DNA of 29,564 nt from the NCBI GenBank assembly GCA_902476645.1, contig CABSEG010000028.1:1-29564 (forward strand), read 5' to 3'. Positions within the stretch are counted from its first letter, which is position 1. Each line of letters begins with the position of its first letter. The stretch is from an uncultured Lachnospiraceae bacterium (GTDB lineage Bacteria; Bacillota; Clostridia; Lachnospirales; Lachnospiraceae). Below, in pieces: positions 21,610-29,564 of this stretch. The position numbers and the translations under genes are program-made. The notes beneath the pieces were generated by a model. That model ran no database searches. It was not told the DNA's origin and saw nothing but the letters and a program-made list of their open reading frames with translations.

Positions 21610-22704
21610 ATGAACTATAAATTATTGACACCGGGACCTTTGACTACCACAGATACCGTAAAAAGAGAGATGATGTTTGATCATTGTACCTGGGATGACG
21701 ACTATAAAAAGATTACCCAGAAAATACGTAAGCAGCTTTTGGAGCTGGCCCATGTCTCAGAGGAAGAGTACACGGCTGTTTTAATGCAGGGAAGCGGTTC
21801 TTTTGGCGTGGAATCTGTATTGACCAGCGTAGTGGGAGATCAGGAGAAACTGCTGATTGCGGCAAATGGTGCCTATGGAAAGCGTATGGAAGATATGGCG
21901 AAACACAGTGGATTGGATTATGTGATCTACCTGGAGCATTATGACCGGATACCGGATGCTCAAAAGATTGCTTCTATGTTAAAGGAAGATCCGTCTATTA
22001 CCCATGTTGCCATGGTGCACAGCGAGACGACCTCCGGAATTCTAAATGATATTCAGGGGGTGGGCAAGGTGGTAAAGGAGGCCGGATGCACCTTTATCGT
22101 GGATGCCATGAGCAGTTTCGGCGGTATGGAGATACCGGTAGCGGATTGGGGCATTGATTTTATCATCAGCAGCGCCAACAAGTGTATTCAAGGAGTGCCC
22201 GGTTTTTCCTTTATCATTGCCAACCGTAAGAAACTGATGGAGAGCAACGGAAAGGCCAGAAGTCTTTCTCTGGATCTGTATGATCAATGGAAGACCATGG
22301 AAGTGGACGGTAAGTGGCGTTTTACCTCTCCAACCCATGTGGTACTGGCGTTTGCGAAGGCGTTGGAAGAGCTGAAGGAAGAGGGAGGCATCCAGGCGAG
22401 AAACAGACGCTATCAGGAGAATAACCGTTTGCTGATCCAGAGGATGTCCCAGTTGGGAATCACAACCTATATCGGACCAGAGCATCAGGGGCCGATTATC
22501 ACCACCTTCTTTTATCCGGAACATCACCATTTTTCTTTCCAGGACATGTATCAGTACATCAAAGAGAGAGGGTATGCGATTTATCCCGGAAAAGTGACCG
22601 AGGCGGATACCTTTCGGATTGGCAACATCGGAGAGATCTATCCGGAAGATATTGAAAAACTCTATACAATTATGAAAGAATTTTTGGAGGGACAGAAGGC
22701 ATGA
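21610..22704 (+). CDS. phnW: 2-aminoethylphosphonate-pyruvate transaminase
   Basis: PhnW transfers the amino group of 2-AEP to pyruvate, giving phosphonoacetaldehyde and alanine. The 364-residue fold-type I PLP enzyme begins YKLLTPGPLTTTDTVKREMMFDH, the family opening. The motifs QGSGSFGVES, HSETTSGILNDI and FIVDAMSSFGG follow, and the PLP lysine is in SSANKCIQGVPG (K191). SPTHVVLAFAKALEEL and the C-terminal YAIYPGK with DTFRIGNIG complete the family pattern. The length is normal. Its stop overlaps the phnX start as ATGA. The neighbouring hydrolase confirms the phosphonate assignment over related alanine-glyoxylate transaminases. Confidence 0.96.
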   Translation: MNYKLLTPGPLTTTDTVKREMMFDHCTWDDDYKKITQKIRKQLLELAHVSEEEYTAVLMQGSGSFGVESVLTSVVGDQEKLLIAANGAYGKRMEDMAKHSGLDYVIYLEHYDRIPDAQKIASMLKEDPSITHVAMVHSETTSGILNDIQGVGKVVKEAGCTFIVDAMSSFGGMEIPVADWGIDFIISSANKCIQGVPGFSFIIANRKKLMESNGKARSLSLDLYDQWKTMEVDGKWRFTSPTHVVLAFAKALEELKEEGGIQARNRRYQENNRLLIQRMSQLGITTYIGPEHQGPIITTFFYPEHHHFSFQDMYQYIKERGYAIYPGKVTEADTFRIGNIGEIYPEDIEKLYTIMKEFLEGQKA

Positions 22705-23474
22705 AAAAAGTAGAAGCAGTGATTTTCGACTGGGCAGGTACCACAGTGGATTATGGATGTATGGCGCCGGTACAGGCGTTTGTGGAAGTATTTAAACATT
22801 TTGGTATCGAACCGACCATGGAGGAGGTTCGAAAGCCTATGGGTATGTTAAAGAGAGATCACATTAAGACCATGCTGCAGATGGAGCGTATCTGCAATCT
22901 TTGGAGAGAAAAATATCAGGTCGAACCGGGTGAAAAGGAAATTGATCAGCTTTACGGATTGTTTGAGGAGAAACTGATGAGCATTCTGGATCAGTATTCG
23001 GAACCGAAGCCCTATGTGGTAGAAACAGTGGCCAAGCTCAGGGAAAAGGGAATCCGCATAGGCTCCACTACGGGCTACACGGACCCCATGATGGAGATTG
23101 TCACCAGAGAGGCGAAAACGGCCGGATATGAGCCAGACTGTTGGTACAGTCCGGATGCCACAGGACAGAAAGGCCGGCCCTATCCCTATATGATTTTCCG
23201 GAATATGGAACAGCTTGGCGTATCCAGTGTAGACGCCATGATCAAGGTGGGAGATACCGTATCAGATATCCGGGAAGGAAAAAACGCCGGAGTATGCACT
23301 ATTGGTGTGCTAGAAGGAAGTTCCGAGATGGGAATGACCAAGGAAGAGTATGAGGCCTTGAGTGAAGAAGAAAAGCAGGTGGAAAAGGATCGCGTGGCCA
23401 AGATTTATGTGGAGGCCGGCGCGGACGGTGTGATTGAGGATATCCGGGGAATCCTGGATTATCTGGGAGAATGA
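22701..23474 (+). CDS. phnX: Phosphonoacetaldehyde hydrolase (phosphonatase)
   Basis: PhnX cleaves the C-P bond of phosphonoacetaldehyde to acetaldehyde and phosphate. It is a 257-residue HAD-superfamily enzyme. The nucleophile motif FDWAGTTVD has Asp10, and the Schiff-base lysine lies in MGMLKRDHI (Lys51), a residue specific to phosphonatases. Motif II is GSTTGYT, the PYMIF region follows GRPYP, and the metal motif is KVGDTVSDIREGKNAG. The length is slightly under the usual 265-270. It overlaps phnW by four bases and is the last gene before the terminator. With phnW it completes the hydrolytic 2-AEP pathway; no C-P lyase genes are present. Confidence 0.97.
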   Translation: MKKVEAVIFDWAGTTVDYGCMAPVQAFVEVFKHFGIEPTMEEVRKPMGMLKRDHIKTMLQMERICNLWREKYQVEPGEKEIDQLYGLFEEKLMSILDQYSEPKPYVVETVAKLREKGIRIGSTTGYTDPMMEIVTREAKTAGYEPDCWYSPDATGQKGRPYPYMIFRNMEQLGVSSVDAMIKVGDTVSDIREGKNAGVCTIGVLEGSSEMGMTKEEYEALSEEEKQVEKDRVAKIYVEAGADGVIEDIRGILDYLGE

Positions 23475-23487
23475 TAGATTGTTAAGC

Positions 23488-23526
23488 AAAAAGGAATCTG
23501 GCTTATTGGGGTCAGGTTCTTTTTTT
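23488..23526 (+). terminator. Intrinsic terminator of the 2-AEP operon
   Basis: The A-run plus GGAATCTG (to 23500) pairs with CAGGTTC (23513-23519) and the following T-run, with G-U wobbles and a 12-base loop. The stem ends in seven T. It lies 14 bases after phnX. Confidence 0.75.
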
Positions 23527-23792
23527 ATGGAGAGATGTGATGATTGGAAGCGGGAGTTGCGTCTGCGGATTTTTCGCCTTTTATTTAAATGGTACGGTGG
23601 GGAGAGTCATAAGCGACAAAAAGGGGGTGGAAATGGAAAAAAGATATAGTCAAAATGACAGAAAAAGGATAAAATAGAAGGCAAAGAAAGACACAGGTCT
23701 TCTTTGCGTATCCAATACCAGGAAAGGAGGAAATGGGGGACTGCAGCTCCCGGAGAATGACTGCAGAAGGAAAAGAAGAAAGGAAAAGAAGT
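23527..23792 (+). promoter_or_regulatory. Intergenic region: promoter, 5' hairpin and leader of the GH59 gene
   Basis: TAGTCA (23647-23652), a 17-base spacer and TAAAAT (23670-23675) form a plausible promoter. A hairpin GCAAAGAAAGAC/GTCTTCTTTGC (23681-23707, one bulge, loop ACAG) would sit at the very 5' end of the transcript. It is followed by ACCAGGAAAGGAGGAAA (23717-23733), which recurs at the right end of the window. The remainder (23527-23640) holds only a basic 40-codon frame that starts inside the terminator T-run, lacks a ribosome site and is not called. Confidence 0.55.
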
Positions 23793-26700
23793 ATGAAAGA
23801 AAAGAGGTTATTGAAAGAAAGAGCAATGTCCGTGGCGCTTAGCGCTGCCATGATTATTTCCATGGTGCCCTCCGGATTCACTTTAGCGGCAACACAGGAC
23901 GAACCTGTTTACGCCGCGGTATATCAGGGAGCGTCCACCCGGGAGCAAACCACGCTTCCAGACACCGTTCTGGTAAATGGAGAGCAGACGGCTGTAGAAT
24001 GGTCCATCAGACCGACAAGGCTTTCTGTTCCTTACACCACTACGGAGGTATCCGGAACCACAGAAGATGGAGATACGGTACAGGCACAGGTAGAAGTGAT
24101 CCCGGCAGAGGAGCATGAACTGGTATATTTTGTGGATTCCGGCCTGTGGAATGCGGCCACATCTGTTGCCTTTGACGCAGTTAGCAAACTGACCGGAGAT
24201 ACCCTGAAAAACCAGGTGGCAGATCAGACGTATGATGCAGCATCCGGATGGGGAAGAGTGGGATCCAATTTTGTTGAGAAAAAGACAGACAATGTGGATG
24301 TGACAAAGAAAATGCAAACAGGTTGGTACAGCAGTTCTAAAACAGAGCCACTGGTCTATCAATATGAATTGGAGCCTGGTACGTATACGTTGACGGCAGG
24401 CTTTTATGAGTGGTGGAATAACCGCAGCGTAAAGGTACAGTTAAGCGGGAAAGGACTGGAGACGATCACTTCTGAAGCGGTTTCGGTAAGCGGAATCGGA
24501 AGTTCGGATGAGATTTCCATGAGCTTTGAAGTGGATGCGGCAGGGCCGGTTACCATGGAAGTGCAGAATGCTACCGGGGGAGAGGCTCCGGTCATCAGCT
24601 GGTTTGCAGTGGCCAAGGGAGAGGTAGCCGTACCCGAAGGTCCCGCGTGGGAAGAGGATATTATAGTAGACGGGAACGATGTGGATGAGGCGGCTCAAAA
24701 CAAAAACGGCCTGACCTATAAGGGATTCGGCCTTTTAAGCGGCAACAGTACCAGCAATCTTTTGATGGATTATAAAGATCAGAATCCTCAGGCCTACGAA
24801 GAGATGCTGGAAGTCTTGTTTGGCGGCGCACACCCGCTGATCAGTCACATTAAGATGGAGATGGGAAATGACGGGAATAATTCCACTGGAGCAGATTCCT
24901 GTACTATGCGTTTTGAGAATGAGGAAGCGGATGTATCCAGAAGTCCGGGATTTCAGCTGGCAGCAGACGCAAAGAAGATCAACCCTGCTGTGAAAGTCAG
25001 TTTCCTGCGCTGGGGAATGCCCGCCTGGGTGGCAGAGGATTGGAATCGTGACCGGACGGGAGCAGGATACGAGTCCATGTATACCTGGTACAGAGAGACC
25101 GTTTTTGATGCCTATGAAAAGTACGGCTATGTGGTAGATTATATCAACCCGGACACGAACGAGACCTCAGATCCGGATGAGGCCTTTATCAAATGGTTCC
25201 GTAACCGGGTATCCAGCGAGACGGAGTTTCCAGATTATATGAATCAGGCAGCCAGAGAGGCATATCACAACATTCGGATCATTGCTTCGGATGAAAACAC
25301 AACGCTGAATATTGTACCAAGCATGAGAGCAGACGCAGAATTATACGATGCAGTGGATGCAATCGGCTTCCATTACCGGGCGGGAGATGAGACATCCACA
25401 GCGGATTACCGGAACATGGCAGATAAGGATGATAAGGAAGTGTGGTACAGTGAAGGCTGTGCAACCTTCAGTTATACAGAATACCAGGAAAACAAGACGG
25501 ACGCATACGGGGGAGGTACCATCGGCGGCTATCAAAGTCCTTTGGCGCTGGCGGATAACTTTGTAAAAAGCTTTGTATATTCCAGAAAGACACACTATAT
25601 CTTCCAGCCCGGAATCGGTTCTTTCTATGAAGGCGCCCAGTACGACCATAAAGAGATTTTAAGCGCGAGAGAACCATGGGCGGGCTACGTACACTATGAT
25701 CCGGTCATCTATATGCTGGAGCATTTTACTAAGTTTGCGAAGGTGGGATGGGAAAGTGAAGATAATACGTCAGGGATCTGGCGAGTGATTCCAAGTGCCA
25801 GCGCAAACAACTCCACGGGAAGCGATCATCTGCGAAACGAGGCCGGAAATCCCAGTTATATGACGTTGGCTGCTCCGGACAAACGTGATTTTTCTGTGGT
25901 GATGGTAAATAACAGCGAGAAGACAGTAAGCTATCGGGTAAAACCGGAACATATGAACCTGGCAGAGCATACAGCCATGGAAATCTGGGAAACCAAGACG
26001 GACAGCTATCTCCGGTACCGGGGAGAGGCAGATCTGGAAGATGGATATTATCTGGTTACCGTGGAGCCCTATTCCATGGTGACCCTGACCACCCTGGACT
26101 GCGATGGAGAGCCAGAGTATACAACAAGGCTTCCAGAAGAAGGAGATAAGGCAGTTCTGGATACAGATGCAGACGGAGAGGGGCAAAATACAGAGGATGG
26201 CATTCTGTACGCGGATGACTTTGAGTATCAGGAGGAGCGCGAAGGATATCTGGAAAACAGAGGAAACGAACCCAGATATATGATGGATTTTAGCGGTGCA
26301 TTTGTGGTAGAAGACGGACAGATGAAACAGCTTTTGAACCAGAGCGTCAGCCAGTGGAATAACAACGCGCCCAGCACGGTGGTGGGTGATTTCCGTTGGG
26401 CCAACTACAAGGCCAGCGTGGACGTGACCGTGGCAGAGGGGGGATATGCGGGAATCAATATTCGTCAGCAAACGGGTATGAATTTTGAAGGCAGCGGCTA
26501 TAACCTGCAGATTACAGACGAGGGCGTTTGGACACTGAAAAAGAGGGCAACGACTTTAGAGAGCGGAAGAGTGCCGAAACAGCAGAACCGTACATACCAT
26601 CTGTCCCTGGAAGGGAAAGGAAATCGCATTACAGCATGGATTAACGGTGAAGAGGTATGCTCCTATGTGGACGATACCCCGGAATATTTTGGACGTGTAC

Positions 26701-29114
26701 GTCTTGGATGCGGCTGGGCCGAGACAGCTTTTGATAACCTGGTTATTGAAAAGGTAGACGGATACCTGCCCTATGCCGCAGCAATGATAGATAATGCAGC
26801 GGATGAAGTCATCTATGACGAATCCTGGAATATTGTCGCAGGAGGCGGAGGGGGCAGTAACGACTGGTACCGCTCCACCAGCACCAATACCGGAGCGCAG
26901 GCTGTCTTTACCTTTATGGTGAATGGAGACGGATTTGCTCTGATTGGAGGAAATGACGGCTCAGCGGTATTGGATGTGACGGTAGACGGAGAGAGTAAAG
27001 CGCAGGGTACCTCTACCCAGTCCAGCAATCAGCATGCTTCTACTTATATGCTGAGTGGGTTGGGAGAGGGAGCGCATCAGGTGCAGGTTGCCGTTACAGC
27101 CGGGACCTTGGTGTTGGATGCTATCTACGTGCTTCCCTACATGGCTCCGGATAAGACCAGTCTGAATGCACAGATTGCAAAGGCAGAGGGGATCGCTTAT
27201 GACAGCGAGATGGTAAAAGATACCTGGAATACCCTAAGCGCGGCTCTTGAGAAGGCTAAGGAAATTTCCGGGGCAGAGCATGTATCCCAGGAGGAAATCA
27301 ACATGGCCCTGGAAGCGTTGGAGGCAGCAATGGAAGGGTTACAGTACACCTATACCATTGTGGACGTGGAAGAAGTTTATGCGGCCATCGACGTAACCGG
27401 AGAGCATACGTTGCCAGAAACAGTGCTGTGTGAAACAGCAGCGGGAAATCAGGTAGAAAAGGCAGTGGCCTGGGATCTTGCGGGAATCAGTCTGGATGCA
27501 TACAGCCGGATTCTGGTTTATGGAAGGATTCAGGGAGACAACGTCAGAGTCCGTGCACAGTTGGAAGTGGTACCGGAAAACCTGAAGTACTTTATTGACA
27601 GCGGTGCGGGACAAGAAGGAGAGGCGATGCCCTATGAGATGGTTAGGACGCTGTTCCCAAATCTGAAAAATGACAAGGCGGATCAGGTATATACAGCCGG
27701 AACCTGGGGATACGACGCGAGTACGGTAAACATAAGGGACACGGCCGGAGCAGATCAGACAGACAAGGCTGCAACCGGGCTTTGGGCACTTGGAAATGGA
27801 AACACAGCAGTTCCCATTACCTATATACTTCCTCTGGAACCGGGGGAATATCAGGTGACAGCAGGATTTAGGGAATGGTGGCAGGGCCCCCGTACCATGG
27901 AGATGACCGCATCCTGGACGGATGCCGGAGGCCAGAAACAGACGGCGGTATTAGCGGAAGGAATTCGGGTAGAGTCTGGTGATCCCAACCGGGTGGCAGG
28001 CGGAACCTTTACTCTGGATATACCTGCAGAGGTTCGCATCGTTGTGACTATGACGTCCGGCACGGAAGCACCGGTGATCAGCTGGCTTGGTGTGGCAGCG
28101 GCGGTTGACAAAGAACAGTTGCGGACGGTTGTTGAGAATGTGCTGCATATAGAAGGTGAGAACTATACGGAGGACAGCTATGCGGCGTTTGCGGAAGCAT
28201 TGCAGCATGCCAGAGAAATACTGGAGGATGAAAAAGCATCTCAAAAAAGCGTGGATGCAGCACAAAAAGCCCTGGAAGATGCGTTGGCGAATCTGACAGA
28301 GAAGCCGTCTGTGGATAAAGAGGCATTAAAAGCGGTCATTCAAAAGGCTCAAAGTTTGAATGCCGGGAACTATACGTCAGATAGTTATGCCGGTGTGACT
28401 GCCGCTTTGAGGGTGGCCCAGGAAGTATTGTTGAATGTTCGGGCAACCCAGGAAGAAGTCAATGGGGCAAGAGCAGCTTTGGAGAACGCCATTGCAAATC
28501 TGAAAGAGGAGGCAGGAGCAGCTGGTCAGCCGTCTGGACAGGAACCTCAGCCAGACCAGACGAAGATACAGCTTGCAGCACCCGCTGTAAAATCCGTAAA
28601 GAGCCTGGCTGTAAAAAATGGCTCCAGAGTAAAGATCATATTTTCTAAGGTGACCAATGCGGATACTTATACGGTATACCGTAAGGTGGGCAAGAAAGTA
28701 AAAAAGATCGGTACAACTTCCGGGTCTTCTGTACAGGACAAGAATCCGGCAAGCGGAAAGAAGGCGATATATTATGCCATAGCGACTTCCAAAGATGTGA
28801 GATATACCCAGAGCCAGCCCGGCAAGTCTAAAGCAATCACACTGGCAAAGAATACATCCATGGTGAAAGCCAAACGATCTGGAAAGCAGGTAACGGTAAC
28901 GTTTAAGAAGGTGAAGGGCGCCAGGGGCTACCTGATCTATCGTTCCGCCAAGAAAAATGGAACGTATGTAAGGCTTACCAAAAAACCGGTAAAGAAATTG
29001 CAATATACAGATAAAAAAGTCAAGGCAAAGAAAACGTATTATTATAAAGTGGTAACCTTTGGAAAAAATAAGACCTACAGCGCAGGTAAGGTTTCCGGAA
29101 AGGTAAAAAGGTAA
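23793..29114 (+). CDS. Exported multi-domain GH59-type glycosidase (galactocerebrosidase-like)
   Basis: This 1773-residue secreted protein probably removes beta-linked galactose from glycolipids or glycans. In order it has: a signal peptide (1 to about 33-41); a Big_4-like Ig domain (to about 105); accessory module A starting YFVDSG (about 110-275); and the GH59 barrel (about 305-770: GFGLLSGNSTSNLLMDY, AAKKINPAVKVSFLRWGMPAWV-like run, candidate acid/base E457 in NPDTNE, candidate nucleophile E554 in WYSEG, SAREPWAGYVHYDP). Next come a GH59 lectin-type domain (about 803-990), a beta-sandwich (about 1000-1120), FIVAR 1, a second Big_4, accessory module B starting YFIDSG (about 1263-1436), FIVAR 2 and 3, and two basic FN3-like repeats to the end. 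No LPXTG anchor is present. The start at 23793 follows AGGAAAAG; an ATG at 23733 is only two bases after AGGAGG and would bury the signal peptide. Confidence 0.85.
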   Translation: MKEKRLLKERAMSVALSAAMIISMVPSGFTLAATQDEPVYAAVYQGASTREQTTLPDTVLVNGEQTAVEWSIRPTRLSVPYTTTEVSGTTEDGDTVQAQVEVIPAEEHELVYFVDSGLWNAATSVAFDAVSKLTGDTLKNQVADQTYDAASGWGRVGSNFVEKKTDNVDVTKKMQTGWYSSSKTEPLVYQYELEPGTYTLTAGFYEWWNNRSVKVQLSGKGLETITSEAVSVSGIGSSDEISMSFEVDAAGPVTMEVQNATGGEAPVISWFAVAKGEVAVPEGPAWEEDIIVDGNDVDEAAQNKNGLTYKGFGLLSGNSTSNLLMDYKDQNPQAYEEMLEVLFGGAHPLISHIKMEMGNDGNNSTGADSCTMRFENEEADVSRSPGFQLAADAKKINPAVKVSFLRWGMPAWVAEDWNRDRTGAGYESMYTWYRETVFDAYEKYGYVVDYINPDTNETSDPDEAFIKWFRNRVSSETEFPDYMNQAAREAYHNIRIIASDENTTLNIVPSMRADAELYDAVDAIGFHYRAGDETSTADYRNMADKDDKEVWYSEGCATFSYTEYQENKTDAYGGGTIGGYQSPLALADNFVKSFVYSRKTHYIFQPGIGSFYEGAQYDHKEILSAREPWAGYVHYDPVIYMLEHFTKFAKVGWESEDNTSGIWRVIPSASANNSTGSDHLRNEAGNPSYMTLAAPDKRDFSVVMVNNSEKTVSYRVKPEHMNLAEHTAMEIWETKTDSYLRYRGEADLEDGYYLVTVEPYSMVTLTTLDCDGEPEYTTRLPEEGDKAVLDTDADGEGQNTEDGILYADDFEYQEEREGYLENRGNEPRYMMDFSGAFVVEDGQMKQLLNQSVSQWNNNAPSTVVGDFRWANYKASVDVTVAEGGYAGINIRQQTGMNFEGSGYNLQITDEGVWTLKKRATTLESGRVPKQQNRTYHLSLEGKGNRITAWINGEEVCSYVDDTPEYFGRVRLGCGWAETAFDNLVIEKVDGYLPYAAAMIDNAADEVIYDESWNIVAGGGGGSNDWYRSTSTNTGAQAVFTFMVNGDGFALIGGNDGSAVLDVTVDGESKAQGTSTQSSNQHASTYMLSGLGEGAHQVQVAVTAGTLVLDAIYVLPYMAPDKTSLNAQIAKAEGIAYDSEMVKDTWNTLSAALEKAKEISGAEHVSQEEINMALEALEAAMEGLQYTYTIVDVEEVYAAIDVTGEHTLPETVLCETAAGNQVEKAVAWDLAGISLDAYSRILVYGRIQGDNVRVRAQLEVVPENLKYFIDSGAGQEGEAMPYEMVRTLFPNLKNDKADQVYTAGTWGYDASTVNIRDTAGADQTDKAATGLWALGNGNTAVPITYILPLEPGEYQVTAGFREWWQGPRTMEMTASWTDAGGQKQTAVLAEGIRVESGDPNRVAGGTFTLDIPAEVRIVVTMTSGTEAPVISWLGVAAAVDKEQLRTVVENVLHIEGENYTEDSYAAFAEALQHAREILEDEKASQKSVDAAQKALEDALANLTEKPSVDKEALKAVIQKAQSLNAGNYTSDSYAGVTAALRVAQEVLLNVRATQEEVNGARAALENAIANLKEEAGAAGQPSGQEPQPDQTKIQLAAPAVKSVKSLAVKNGSRVKIIFSKVTNADTYTVYRKVGKKVKKIGTTSGSSVQDKNPASGKKAIYYAIATSKDVRYTQSQPGKSKAITLAKNTSMVKAKRSGKQVTVTFKKVKGARGYLIYRSAKKNGTYVRLTKKPVKKLQYTDKKVKAKKTYYYKVVTFGKNKTYSAGKVSGKVKR

Positions 29115-29141
29115 CGGAAAGTTCTTTTAAAAGAAAGGCGG

Positions 29142-29183
29142 CCCGGCAAAAGGAAAAGAAAATTCCCTTTTGCCGGGTTTTTT
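29142..29183 (+). terminator. Intrinsic terminator of the GH59 gene
   Basis: CCCGGCAAAAGG (29142-29153) pairs perfectly with CCTTTTGCCGGG (29166-29177), 12-base loop, followed by six T (29178-29183), 27 bases after the stop codon. Confidence 0.93.
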
Positions 29184-29243
29184 CTAAAATAGACAGAGAC
29201 CGGTTACGGTATTGGTAGAGGAAAAAATAAAAAATTATTAAAT

Positions 29244-29269
29244 ATGCATAAATTATGAAAATTATGCAT
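29244..29269. repeat. AT-rich inverted repeat in the intergenic region
   Basis: ATGCATAA (29244-29251) and TTATGCAT (29262-29269) are perfect inverted copies with a 10-base spacer, about 95 bases before the promoter at 29362. It could be an operator. The rest of 29184-29361 is very AT-rich and shows nothing else I can name. Confidence 0.4.
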
Positions 29270-29361
29270 CTGTAAAAAGTAATAAAGAAACTTGCGGAGA
29301 GAAGATTTGTTAATAAGATAAAAAGTATAAAAAATTAGTGTAATTTTACTAAAAATTATAC

Positions 29362-29390
29362 TTGTTTACCAAATGAACAGGTGTTATAAT
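29362..29390 (+). promoter_or_regulatory. Promoter of the exported protein at the right edge
   Basis: TTGTTT (29362-29367), a 17-base spacer and TGTTATAAT (hexamer 29385-29390) form an extended -10 promoter. From the -10 onward, TATAATAGCCGTG is identical to 18128-18140 in the 2-AEP operon promoter. The leader carries ACCAGGAAAGGAGGAAA at 29407-29423. Confidence 0.75.
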
Positions 29391-29487
29391 AGCCGTGAAT
29401 GGAAAAACCAGGAAAGGAGGAAAAGAAGTTTCAAGTAGAGAAGTTCGCAACATATTATTAAAAAATGGGAGAAAAGGAGGAAATTGA

Positions 29488-29564
29488 ATGAACTGGAAAA
29501 AAAGGACCCTGTCTGTGGCGGTTGCAGCTGCTTTGACAGGAGGAGAACTGCTTAGCAGTATTGG
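29488..29564 (+). CDS. N-terminus of an exported protein, cut by the window edge
   Basis: Only 25 codons are visible, from the ATG at 29488 behind AAAAGGAGGAAATTGA. The sequence MNWKKRTLSVAVAAALTGGELLSS has a basic start and a hydrophobic stretch, so it is the beginning of a signal peptide. The family cannot be told. The leader shared with the GH59 gene suggests another large secreted protein or a binding protein of a related system, but this is a guess. Confidence 0.6.
   Translation, partial: MNWKKRTLSVAVAAALTGGELLSSI

Noticed and set aside
23527..23649. Small basic 40-codon gene after phnX
   Set aside because: It starts inside the terminator T-run and has no ribosome binding site or recognisable product.
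23733..23792. Upstream ATG for the GH59 gene
   Set aside because: AGGAGG is only two bases away from it, and the extra 20 polar residues would sit before the signal peptide; the ATG at 23793 is better placed.

Overview
The window looks like a chromosomal segment of a spore-forming, low-to-medium GC Firmicute, most likely a Lachnospiraceae (Clostridium cluster XIVa) gut bacterium. The reasons are a dipicolinate synthase pair (dpaA, dpaB), strong AGGAGG-type ribosome binding sites, extended -10 promoters, YwiB-type DUF1934 and MntP proteins, and a large multi-domain exported glycosidase with FIVAR and FN3-like repeats. No tRNA, rRNA, CRISPR array, insertion sequence or phage gene was seen. The family placement is inferred from gene content, not from a database search.

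Layout. 1-4796: cell-wall and housekeeping genes. A class A penicillin-binding protein cut by the left edge is divergent from a YigZ/IMPACT protein, glutamate racemase (murI) and a DUF1934 protein. A perfect bidirectional terminator separates these from a convergent small membrane protein. 4901-7592: a membrane-anchored NodB-type polysaccharide deacetylase and a lipoprotein foldase (FKBP plus trigger-factor-like domains). 7657-11998: enzyme I of the PTS, then an MBOAT acyltransferase and an SGNH-fold partner, a typical pair for O-acetylating an envelope polymer. 12012-12775: a manganese efflux gene (mntP) behind a textbook promoter and a yybP-ykoY Mn2+ riboswitch whose closing helix overlaps an intrinsic terminator. 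12780-16203: dpaA-dpaB-asnB, reading as one operon behind a sequence fitting the mother-cell sigma-K consensus. 16301-17002: a long GC-rich hairpin in the leader of a DUF5666-like lipoprotein.

17017-23526 is a complete 2-aminoethylphosphonate (2-AEP) module: an RpiR/SIS regulator, then an ABC ATPase, a fused double permease and a lipoprotein binding protein, then phnW (2-AEP:pyruvate transaminase) and phnX (phosphonoacetaldehyde hydrolase). The genes overlap or nearly touch and end at a terminator. Together they would import 2-AEP and convert it to phosphonoacetaldehyde and then to acetaldehyde plus phosphate, giving N, P and C. A near-identical 16-base element lies in front of both the regulator and the transport operon and is the best candidate operator in the window.

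23527-29564: a 1773-residue exported GH59-type (galactocerebrosidase-like) glycosidase with a duplicated accessory module, and the first 25 codons of another exported protein at the right edge. The two share a 17-base leader element about 80 bases before their starts. The most interesting leads are the RpiR/2-AEP control circuit, the dpaAB-asnB sporulation operon, the 16301-16374 hairpin and the modular GH59 enzyme.
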